64,000 nucleotides of DNA, taken from positions 86,674-150,673 of the forward strand of contig RWJK01001313.1 in the NCBI GenBank assembly GCA_004335835.1. The letters run 5' to 3'. The notes below the pieces were generated by a model. The model was given only the letters and a program-made list of their open reading frames with translations, was not told the DNA's origin and did not search any database. Origin of the DNA: Scenedesmus sp. ARA3. Lineage: Eukaryota; Chlorophyta; Chlorophyceae; Sphaeropleales; Scenedesmaceae. A program made the translations under genes and the position numbers. This document shows, one piece after another, positions 1 through 9,956 of this stretch (positions are counted from its first letter, which is position 1; each line of letters opens with the position of its first letter).

Positions 1-1
1 C

Positions 2-3000
2 CCATCTGGTGTCACTACAACTCCCAGGGGTTCAGTGACAGGTGGCACTACAGGATCTGGCGCCGTTCCAGGTGTAACTGCAGGCACACATCCCACTACT
101 GGCGGTTACACCACACCGACACCCGGCAGCAGCAGTGGTACCGGCGGTACATGGCCAACCAGTGGTGTGAATTCCACCTTGCCACGTGGGAATTCCTCCC
201 TGTCAGCACCTGTCACCCGACCAGGAACTTTGTTTGGCACAACATGCACCTTGAACGTCACTGTAAACTCAGGAGTGAGCACTGCAGGGAGGCCGGCGAG
301 GTACGCCTGGTCGGTGAGTGTCACTAGTGACGCTGACAACAAGGCGGTGACGCTCTCCGAGTCTGGTGACACCTCTGTGAAGTACTTTGCAAGTGTCACC
401 CGTAGTGACACCCCACAGCCAGTGTATGCAGCCACAGGGACCATCACAGTGACGAACCCTAGCAGTACCCAACCTGTCACTGCTTCTGCTGTCTTAGCAG
501 TTCTTGGTGACGGCCAAGGCAGTGCCGGCAGCAACAGCAGCAGCCAAACTGTTGCTGCCCGGGCGGCATGCGGCCAGCCTTTCCCACTGACTATCGCAGC
601 GAATGCCAGCGTGCAATGCACATTTGATCTGGAGGTGCCTAGTCAGCAGGCGGGCCAGGTTAGTGCGGTTGTTATGTTGCGGTCAGGTGACAGGTGCTAC
701 AGTCAGCAGGGAATGCCCTTTGCATTCTCATCATCTGCAGCACAACCTGCGCAGCAGCCAGCTGCAGCTAGCGCAGCAGGTGACTGCACAGTGCTGTCAA
801 TCAGGTTCCCGAGGCGCGACATCACTGTGTCAAGCATTGTGCTTGATCAAAGTGTGGCTGATGAAGACGGCAGCAGCAGCAGCAGTACTGCAGCAGGGCA
901 GCAGAATGTCAGTGTGCTGGCCAGAAGGACGCTGTGCAAGCCAGCCAAGTTTGGCTTCACTGCGAACTTCAAGGCTCAGCCAGGCTTCCTCAACTGCTCA
1001 GACACCCAGGTGAGGCACTTGAGCAGCAATGTATGAAATGTTTCCAGTAGACTTGTATGTTTTGATGTACATCGACTGACAAATCTGCATGAAAATCTGC
1101 TTTACAAATGAGTCAGGTGGCTGCTGCATGTCTACCAGCGCACTGTCATACATTTGAGTGCGCGCAGTGCAGCAGTGATTCAGCTTGAGCTGCTTTGTTA
1201 CGTCTCATTGCAGGTGCCAGTCTTCGCCATGGTCACACCTGTCAACAGGACACAGCCCACTGGCAAGTCGCGTGCGCTGTTCAACCTCACCCGCAGTGAT
1301 TCCTGCCCTCCAGAACCAACTGGCAGCAGCAGCAGCAACAGCAACTTGGCTTCAACAGACTCGCAGCTGCAGCTAGCTGCCAGCCCTCCTACTGTCACAG
1401 CTAACTCTGGTGGCGCAAGCTTTCGGTGGATCGCCAGCAGTGTAGCACTGCCAGCAAAGGTGACAATGCAGCATGGCCAGGCATCAGCTGTCAAATTCAA
1501 TGTCAGCTGGGAGAGGGTGGCTGTCAGTACCACAAAGGTAGCAGGCACAGTAACAGTTACTAATCCTTCATACGCTAGGCCTGTGAGTTTGAAGGCGGTT
1601 AGGGTTAGGGTGGTGGCACAGCCCCAGGAAGCAGCTGCAGCAGCTGCTGCTACAGCTGCTGTTGCAGACTGCCAGAGCCTTGAGCTACAGCCAGGTGCCT
1701 CCACAAGCTGTAGCTACAGCACAGATGCTGAGCTGGCATTCCCTGGCAGCAGCAGCAGCAGCAGCAGCGCTGGCGGTTACGTTGCGATTGATGCAGCTGG
1801 CAAAGATGGTGCCTTGGTCGCCACGACCACAGTTCCTCTCGCTGCCGGCTCATCATCCACACCAGCAGCAGCAGTAGCAGCTGCACCTGAGGCTGCTGCT
1901 GAGTCCTGTGTCGAGGTGGTGGCTGGCCTAATGCTTAGCCCTGTGCTATCTGTGGCTGGTGCTGCGGGGCCAATGGCAGCGGAAACATTCAAGGCGTGTG
2001 AGGGTGGCAGCAGACTGCTGAGTCAGCCTGTGGGGCCCTTCCCTGCTGATGCCTGCGCCACATACACGGTGAGGGCGTGCTGCAACGGGCCATGTGTGCT
2101 GTGGGTGACGTAGCGGCCTTCCAGAGGACGATTTTTTTAGCTGTGTGTACCATCGACGCATGTGCTGTGTGTACCATCGACGAATCTGTATGATGCATGC
2201 AGCAGCTCATGGGGCTTCAAACTTGGTTGTCATGTATTATGTCGGAAGCAGCTGCCAGGCAGGCCCTACAATACCAGTCCATTGACCTCTGCTTTGTTGT
2301 CATCTCACCTGCAGGTTACGTCAACCCTCAGGATGCGTCCACTGACAGGCACCCCGCTACAGCCAGCCTTCTCCAGCCTCGCTACTGCCCAGCTCGAAGT
2401 GACAGGCTGTCCTGCAAGCAGCAGTCCCTCAAACACAGCCGCTGCTGCTGCTACAGCCTCTGCTTCAGCAGTCAAGGTGTCAATTGCCAACATCAAAGCC
2501 ACAACCTTCTACTCTAGTAGCTGGAGAATTACTGCCAGCAGCAATGTGACTGCCGGGAAGCTGGTGGTGCTGCAGGGCAAGGCAGCAGCAGTGGAGGTTG
2601 TGGCGGCGCTGAGTAAGAGCGCAAAGCGGACAGAGTTTGCTGCTGTCAGTGGTGTGGTGGAGGTGGAGGGGCTCAGCAGCGCCGCCACAGCACTGAGCAG
2701 CGTCCAGGTGAGCGCCCAATTGTGTTTTCTTCTGGCTGACACTGCCGAGGGGGAATAACTGTGGATAAATAGCGACAGCTGAGAGCGCCAGGGTCTAGTA
2801 GCAGTAGCAGTGGGCTGTGTCCGGCAAAGCATGACGCAGCTGTTCATGTGAGCCAAATGTGTAGTCAGCTACTACACCGTAGTATCTTGATGGCTGCTTT
2901 GTCTGACAATTGTTGCATTGCACAGAGTTGTGCTCCTACCAAGCAGTCACTGAGCCATGGCCCCTTGATCCGCATACAATTGTTGGTGCTCCATATACGC

Positions 3001-3729
3001 CTGCAGGTGACAGCATTGACGCGCACTTACCATGCTGTTGCTGCACATAAGTGTCTTTCGTACAATATACGCCGTGATTATTGCGTGCCTGACTCGCATG
3101 CAATCGTTTCCTGGCTTGCATTGCAGGTGACAGCATTGACCCGCACAGGCCAGCCTCTGCTGGTGGATGCAGCATGCCCTGCTGACTCAACCTCAGCTGA
3201 TGGAGCCATTGCAGTGCCTCCAGCACCTGCAAAGCTATCCTGCTCCTTCACAATCCAAGGCATGCCTCCCACCCCTGGTGCTGTATCAGCACTCGTGCGC
3301 ATTGCTGGCGCTGCTGCACCCCTGCCGGTGCAACCGGCAGAGTATGCTGTGACACCAGGCAGCAGTACTACTGGCAGCAGCAAGGATGCGAATCAAAGCA
3401 GCTGCTTGAAGGTTGGACCGCTGCGCAATCAGCTGGTCAAAGCTTCCAAGGGTGCTGGTGAGTCAGCAACTGCTGCTGCTGTGAAAGGTATGCCGGTGCT
3501 TGATGTGGCCAGCAACTTTCCTGTCGGCAGTGTGTGCGACAGCCTTGAAAAGACGGGTTACACACTTACTTTTGGGCTGTTTGGGGCCAAGGATTGTGGT
3601 GTGTATGCCTTCCAGAGTGAGTGGCAGGTGACTGGGGCTGGGTCAGCAGCTGCTGCACAGCCCTTGCTGCTGGAGCGGCCAGACATCAATTTTGCAGTGG
3701 AAGTGGTGGGCTGTGTTGCGGGCGAGTAA
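2..3729 (+). CDS. Secreted beta-sandwich repeat protein, 5'-partial
   Basis: The frame is open at the window edge, so the start lies upstream. Exons inferred from GT/AG sites with matching phase 0: 2-1009, 1214-2068, 2315-2707, 3127-3729 (TAA). A Gly/Thr/Pro linker leads into at least three related units. Each has a W-x-V-S-like strand, a Val-rich strand and a G-T-[IV]-T-V-T-N-P-S strand (clear in exons 1 and 2, weaker in exon 3). Cys/Ser segments of the form C-x-F/Y followed by a G-x-V-x-A strand occur in exons 1, 2 and 4. This pattern is typical of extracellular Ig-like repeats in algae and actinobacteria. A role in cell wall or matrix is inference; no catalytic motif is seen. Serine and alanine runs come from CAG-type repeats. 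The exon 4 acceptor is duplicated 120 bp upstream (see repeats). Confidence 0.6.
3000..3150 (+). repeat. Duplicated 3' splice site and start of exon 4
   Basis: The string GCAGGTGACAGCATTGAC occurs at 3003 and again at 3123, exactly 120 bp apart. Both copies end an intron-like AG and open the same reading frame (V-T-A-L-T-R-T). The differences in the first seven codons are synonymous (ACG/ACC, ACT/ACA). The 120-bp interval is stop-free and a multiple of three, so use of the upstream acceptor would add 40 residues without a frameshift. Confidence 0.75.
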
Positions 3730-5923
3730 CGGGTGCGGCTGCAGCACGCAAAGATGCGGCGTGGCATGGCTTGCAGCTTCGAGCAGTGACTTCAAGCAGC
3801 ATGCTTGCATGGCGGTTGATGTGGGTGACATGTGTGTCCCGCAAGGTTGTGATGAGTGTTGATGCCTGCTACCAACACTGGGTTGCTGTGGGTAGTAGAA
3901 AGCAGTCAAGCAGTTGGGGTGCTTGTTTGAACCCTGAGAGCCGTAATAGGTGACTGGGTCTAGTTTTAGCAGGTGGCAAAACCCTGAAAAACCCTGAAAG
4001 TGTTTGTTAGCTGGCGCAGCTTGGCTGCACTCCCCACTTGGCTGCATGCTTCCTATGGTCACCCTGCTGGCCTCACTACCGGCACACCACCATGGCTGCA
4101 CCACAGCTGCCAGCCAAGCAGCAGCAAGTGCTTCCTTGAGACATTCATTGATTGATTGATTTGTTGCTACACGGAGTCTTTGCTGGGTTGGTTGGTTGAC
4201 TGATTGATTGGTTTGTAGACCTGGGAATACAGCCGCATTCAACAGCTAACACAGCCTGTGTCAGGTGGTGGGTCTGGGCCTGCGCTTGGGGAAGTGTTCC
4301 GCCTGCTGTTGCTGTTGTGCCAAGCGAAGTGTACGGCACACATGGTTTGCAACATGCAGTTACATAGTGCAACACAGCTTAAATGCCCAGCCCGCAGGCG
4401 GTTCAGAGCACCTGCCTGACTAGCACGTGTTGTGGGCAGGCGTATCCCCTGGTTAAAATAGAAGGCCACAGAGCAAGGTGTGTAGTGGCCGGTTGCAATT
4501 GAGGATAGCGCGCCGAGAAAGCGTTGCTTGCTATAGTGTTGCTGCAGAATGCCAGTTTCCCGCCGAACCTGAGGATCTGTTCAGATGCCTAGATACGTAC
4601 ACAAGACTGCACATTCTTACCTGGCCTTTAATTACTGTACTGCCGCGCATGCTGTTTTTGTTTCTTGAGTTCTGTGCCTAGTTAGGGTTGGTGCCAGATG
4701 CGCTGTAGCTAGGGTTGTCTGTCTCTGGGTGTTGAGATACCATGAGCCTGCGGCATACATGCCATGAACTTTACTATGTGCTTGGCTGCATTTTCTGTGC
4801 TCAAGTTGTTTGGTGAAGTTAGTGCGTCGGGCAAGCAACTGCTGCTAAGTGGTTTACTTAACCTCTCTGAGAGCAGATGCCTTGCAGGTGTTGGCGGAAG
4901 GGTCATCAGTGAGAGTTCTTTCCTTGGCAACCGCGCCGCACATGCATGCAGATGGTTTCAAGTGCAGGAGATTCTGTCATGCATGTTGCTCTCGGAGTTG
5001 TCCAGCTGCAAGGAAATGCCAAGCTCAATACGCCGTGCTTCAAGAGTGATCCTACTGTTACACTGTTGGCAAGCTTCCAACTGCAGCACCACTCGTCTGT
5101 CATGTCCTACATGTGGCATGCCGCTGCAGGATCAAGTAAGCCGTAACAAAGCACTGCTCCCAGAAGGAACAGCGCGCAACTTGCACAGCTCCGTGTATGC
5201 AATTCAGTATTGCTGGCAGCTGCTGCAGCCCAACAGCCTGTGAAACATACAGCTGCAGCTGGCGCACCATGCATGCACGACACAGCCGCACGCAGTTGCT
5301 GCAGTGACCACCCATGATGTAGATCTAGATTCCAGATCTGAGTGCGTTAGGTGTGTGCCAGCTCAGCTCATGCAGATGTAGCAACCAATACAGCAGCCAA
5401 AATGGCATTGGCACCCACATTATATAATGGCCACATAGCTGCAGAATAAGCTTGGTCAAACCAGACTGTGCTGAGTCAGCATGGTGATGGCAAATAACAC
5501 TGCCCACCACCCAAGCGAATCAGCATTGCAATTGATCGTCCAATCACACTGCAGGCAGCTCTTCCACTATAAACAACGCGCTACACAGCACTAGGCGCCC
5601 ACAAAAATACACACATCCTAGCGCATCACTCTGTTACAGCTGGCCCTGCAGACATCGCATGCTAGCTGCTGGTCAACCCCATCCTGTGACGCCAGTAGAG
5701 CTGCTGCAATATCAGCAAACGCCAGCACCCTCCCTGCTCTAAGTCAACACATCAAACCCAAGTAGTTCAGCAACTTCACATGGCGCGCAGCGCAGCCATC
5801 AGCGCGCCGGTGTGCTCTGCAGGTACGACTTGATAGCTGCTGCTCAACCCTGCACAGCAGCAGCTGCTGCACTATCAGCAAACACCAGGCCCCAGCCCCA
5901 GCTACATCCACATGACGCATGCT
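3730..5923. other. Intergenic, no supported gene
   Basis: Contains the 3' flank of the repeat-protein gene and the 3' flank of the aminotransferase gene on the other strand. A TTGA/TTGG-rich simple repeat lies at about 4141-4212. Short open frames at 4478-4681 and 4764-5243 have no recognisable domain, no splice partners and ordinary non-coding composition, so I do not call them genes. Confidence 0.6.
5634..5638 (-). terminator. TGTAA polyadenylation-type signal
   Basis: TTACA on the plus strand reads TGTAA on the minus strand, 286 nt after the aminotransferase stop codon. TGTAA is the usual green-algal poly(A) signal. It lies beyond the terminal-exon echo, which would make that echo part of the 3' UTR. 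Confidence 0.4.
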
Positions 5924-5980
5924 TCACATGGCGCGCAGCGCTGCCATGAGTGCATCGGTGTGCTCGGGCTTGCCCACGCT
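5650..5980 (-). repeat. Echo of the aminotransferase terminal exon in its 3' UTR
   Basis: The last 14 codons including the stop (5924-5968) recur at 5776-5820, 148 bp downstream in the direction of transcription, followed by similar 3' UTR sequence (ATATCAGCAAACGCCAG against CTATCAGCAAACACCAG on the plus strand). In the coding part three differences are synonymous and one codon changes Asp to Gly; the stop is kept. The echo is preceded by CTGCAG, an acceptor-like hexamer. Confidence 0.7.
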
Positions 5981-8067
5981 GACGCGGATGTAGCCGGAGA
6001 GCTCCTTCTTGGCGTAGTGCCGCACCATGATGCCCGCCTGCGCCAGGCCGTCCTTGATCGCCTTGGCGTCACGGCCCTGCAAACAGCAGCAGCAGCAGCA
6101 CTGGATCAGCTTCATAACTGCCTACAATTCTTGGTTACAGGATGATAGAGCCCTGCTAGATGACAATGCAGTCAGCCAAAAAGCACGTATATGCAGTCCA
6201 GCAAAAACAGGCACAGAGGACGCAGTGCTGTTGATGGTATGCACCGCAAGCACCTTGCAGCTGCAGGTGGCTGCCCACAAGCATATCAACGCTGTGCTGC
6301 ACACTGACCTATGACTTGTGTTTGTGACACAATACACATATCGCTTGCCGATCAAGCTGACGCATTAAATTTATCAAGACCCTTGCACAGCCCCTTACCT
6401 CTGTCACTTTGCACAGGATGAAGTTGGCCTGCGAAGGGTAGGGCTGCAGCGAGCTGATGCCTGCCACCAAAACCCCAGCCCCACCAAAACCCTTGCACCA
6501 CAGCCGCTAAACCCTCACCTCTGTCACTTTGCACAGGATGAGGTTAGCCTGTAAAGGGTAGGGCTGCAGCCAGCTGATGCCTGCCACCAAAATCCCAGCC
6601 CCACCAAAACCCTTGCACAACAGCCACAAAACCCTCACCTCTGTCACTTTGCACAGGATGAAGTTGGCCTGCGAGGGGTAGGGCTGCAGCCAGCTGATGC
6701 CTGCCAGCGCGTCAAACAGCCGGCTGCGCTCCAACAGCAGCGCGTCACGGACCTGGTTGATGTACGGCAGGTTGGTCAGCGCGGCACACGCCGCAACCTG
6801 CAAGCCAGCCGGCAAAGCAAAGGCAGATCAGCTGTCGGCTGTCAGTCATGTTTGAAGCTGGCAGGAGGCACGCAGGCACCTGTGGGAAAACCAGGATCAA
6901 GGCATTCTTGCATGCATGCATCAAAGCAAAGATCGACAAGCTGTGTGCACAGCATGCATACGCCAAGCCTTGGGGCACAAACATCTGGCTGCTGACTTAT
7001 CACAACATCACACACGCTCGTGCTGCCGCCGCGATTCCCTGCCGCGCACCTCAGCCGCCACTGACACGTTGTACGGCTGCTTGGCACGCCAGAGGTACTC
7101 AATCATGCCCAGCGGGAACGCTCCATATCCCACCCGCAGACCTGCCAGCGCAGCGCACTTGCTGAAGGTCCGCAGCACCACCAAGTTGTCATATTGCTGC
7201 ACCCACTTGATGCGGCTGGGCACATCAGTGCAGAATTCGATGTAGGCTTCGTCTAGTACGACCAGCACGGGTAGGGCGAGGATCTCCAGCAGGTCTGATT
7301 CTGCGATGATGGAGCCGTCTGGGTTGTTGGGGCTGGTGAGGAACACGATCTTGGGCTTGTGCTCGGCCACAGCGCACCTGCGTCGAGGTTGACAAGGAGA
7401 TACAAGGCAAGCGGTATGGTGGAGCAAGCGGGTGAGCGGGCTGAGGAATGAGTTAGTTAGTATGGAGAGCGTCACGGGAAGCAGCGAGACCTTGAGTGTT
7501 GCTTGCACATGATAACCATTGTATGGGTTGCGCACAGTTGTTTGTTACGACCCTGTCGCCAACTTGGGCAGTAATTAATATGCGGTGACACCTGGTGCAG
7601 CAGCTGCTACGCGGATCCCAAGCCAGCACAGCTGCCAAAGCCCGACGTCAACATGCCTGATGCGGAGTGGCGGCATCTACAGAGCCAGTGCTCCCGCTGC
7701 TGCTGCCGTAACATAGCTACTGCCGTGCCACTGCTACTTAATCTCCAGCTGCCCACCATGCCCACCATGCAATGCTGGCTGTGTCAATGCTGCTGCTGCT
7801 GCCGCTGCTGCTGCCGCCGCTGCTGCTGCTGCAGCCACTGCCACTGCTGCTGCTGCTGCTGCTGCTGCCGCTCACTTTATGCCCTCCACGTCTGTCTTGA
7901 AGCCCTCAAGGCGCGGCACTGTGATGGTGCGCGCAGCATTCACGTCCGCGTCAAATGCATACATGGTGAAGGTGGGAGGGCAGTCCACGATGCTGTCTCC
8001 TGGATCCAGCGTGCAGCGCATCAGCAGGTCTATCAGCTCATCTGCGCCACAGCCCACCTGGTGGAAG

Positions 8068-8118
<51 letters not shown>

Positions 8119-9205
8119 GGATGGCATCAGGAGGCTGCTCGGGCCATGTTGGGCGCAGAGCAGGTCGCTCATCTGCCATTGCTAGACCTGCTTCTGTTCA
8201 GTACTAGTGCAGTTGAAAAAAACACCGACGGGCGCCTATTCAAGGTGACTGGCCTGCAAAAGCACTGCAGAATTCAGTTAAGAACGCACCAGTTAAAGGA
8301 TGGCTGCTTAGAGGTAAGTAGTTCACATGCAACCCCTGCTGCAAACCCATGCAGCTGCAGCTGCGCAGTTGCACTGGCAGCAGCTTCCGCCATAGCTGCC
8401 CTGAGCTGCTAGCTGCTGACTGTCATGAAAGCTGTTGCTATGCCTTTCACCGCTTGTGTTGTGTCACTCCATTTGCTCTGTCAACCAAGACGCTTGCAGA
8501 CACGAAGGCAGCCAAGCTATCCAGGCCCACACGGACATGCGAACAATATCGCCGCATGACTACCTGTGCTTGATGCCAACAGCTGCCTTTGCTCACCAGC
8601 AGGTGCTCAATTGGGATGCCGTTCCGCTACTAGTGCTTGTGCAAGCTGTCACCACTGCCGATGCTTGATGCTTTGGGCTGCTGCTGCTCACCAGCAGGTG
8701 CTCCATTGCGACGTCATTCCACTGCTGGACCTTGTGCGAACTATGACCACCGTCTATGCTTATGCCAACAGCAACTTTTGCTCACCAGCAGGTGCTCCAT
8801 TGGGATGTCATTCCATTCAGCCAGCGCCTTGCGCAGCTGCCGGGTCTCTGGGTCCGGGTAGATGTGTGGGAACGGCATGTTTGCCAGTGCCTGCCGCACC
8901 TCAGGTGGCGGACCGTATGGGTTCTCGTTTGCATCCAGCTTAACTATGTCCTGAGGGTCCCTGCCATAACGTTTTGACAGCACCTCGAAGGGCTCGATGG
9001 GTGTGTATGCTGCCAGCTTCAGTAGGTGCGGCCGCAGGAACTGCGTGGCAGTCACAGGCTGTTGCTGTTGCTGCTGCACTGCCTCCTGAGTGCTGGCTGC
9101 CTGCATGCGAGGCCGCACTGCACGCCTGCTGCTATGCGTTGGCGTTATGCGAGCTCCTGAGGGCGCCGAGCAGCCGGAGCAGGTGCCTGTCCTGTACACC
9201 TGCAT
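5924..9205 (-). CDS. hisC: Histidinol-phosphate aminotransferase, plastid-targeted
   Basis: Catalyses the PLP-dependent conversion of imidazole-acetol phosphate and glutamate to histidinol phosphate and 2-oxoglutarate, a late step of histidine synthesis, in plants in the plastid. Exons on the minus strand: 9205-8786, 8057-7876, 7377-7050, 6797-6639, 6076-5924, total 1242 nt (413 aa) with all phases matching. Diagnostic motifs in order: [36 protein letters not shown], and TFSK with the PLP lysine, followed by LAGLRVGYG. The final exon ends [11 protein letters not shown]...ALRAM. Residues 1-38 are rich in Ser/Thr/Arg with no acidic residue, like a transit peptide. An in-frame ATG at 9289 would add 28 residues; I prefer 9205 because the transit peptide then starts cleanly. 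Three of the five exons have partial echoes nearby. Confidence 0.93.
6395..6707 (-). repeat. Three 120-bp copies of an exon 4 end plus donor plus intron
   Basis: The last 20-21 codons of hisC exon 4, its donor and about 55 nt of intron occur three times with an exact 120-bp spacing (the string CTGTCACTTTGCACAGGATG starts at 6401, 6521 and 6641). Only the copy at 6639-6707 is continuous with the rest of the exon. The middle copy differs by two synonymous and two amino-acid-changing codons, the distal copy by one of each. All keep a usable GT donor. Confidence 0.9.
8074..8112 (+). repeat. (CAG)13 microsatellite in a hisC intron
   Basis: Thirteen uninterrupted CAG units, ending 17 nt upstream (on the minus strand) of the exon 2 acceptor at 8058. 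Transcribed as CUG units it sits where the polypyrimidine tract would be. Confidence 0.9.
8588..8830 (-). repeat. Two echoes of the hisC exon 1 end and donor
   Basis: The last dozen codons of exon 1 with its GTGAGC donor (donor G at 8785) recur with donor G at 8691 and 8596, that is 94 and 95 bp apart. All three share CACCTGCTG|GTGAGC. The first echo has two amino-acid changes (I to V, P to A), the second has several, so these look older than most DHX8 echoes. Confidence 0.8.
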
Positions 9206-9956
9206 TGTGGCCAGCACCAGGCAGCCAGGTGTGTGCGGGGTGGGGCCTTTTGCAGATCCCCCAGCACGTGTAACTTCTTTCAAGTGCAAACAGTTAGTAA
9301 AAAAGCTTATTTGCTGGCGAAGATCAAGTCAGTGGGACAAAAATCTGTCAATGGCAGACGGACACTTCGGGGACCTGATTGACAAGTGACCACTTGAGCT
9401 AAAGTCCAGTTAGATGTATGAAAACGATCGAGACAAGTCATTTCGTAAGTTCCGACTTTCGTTTCCGTTTCCCTGCAGCTGCATAGCGGATTGGTCTGCA
9501 GTAGTGGCAGGAGCAGCGTCGCCTTCTGCTTCTGCCAATGATGAATGTCTAGTGCAATACTTGAAGGAGCATTGTAAGGATTGACTGAAGTCGAAATACG
9601 CAGGTAGGCCCTGATGAAGTTGTTGCACCCGTTTTCGCCCGTCCGGTAGGACCGGTGTCCCAGAGGGCAATGTTAAGAAATTTTACAGCACATGCAGCTC
9701 TTAATACGTGCAATGAGCGTGCTGTGAATGGGGCATGGCCATCTGCTACCCGATAACCTCCACAGCAGCAGCACCTCTTGGCCTAGGTCAGCACCTCCAG
9801 GGCGTTGGGCAATGCTACTGGCCCTGTTGGACATATCTGTGCTGCATACGAAAACACATTGAACCTTAATGCTGCTGATTTGTTCTTTCCTGCAGCAAAG
9901 GCACCGCCTGACTGGCCATAGGCCCCACCACAGCTGCTGCAGCAACAGCAACCAGC
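9206..9956. promoter_or_regulatory. Divergent promoter region between hisC and the coiled-coil membrane protein
   Basis: About 750 bp separate the two head-to-head starts. No clear TATA box is seen. TTTGTTCTTTCCTGCAG at about 9881-9897 resembles a 3' splice site, which may end a 5' UTR intron of the rightward gene. Short minus-strand frames at 9410-9670 and 9673-9951 show no recognisable family. Confidence 0.35.

Noticed and set aside
4764..5243. 159-codon open frame
   Set aside because: No domain, no splice partner, composition like surrounding non-coding DNA; a few Cys pairs are not enough to call a zinc finger.
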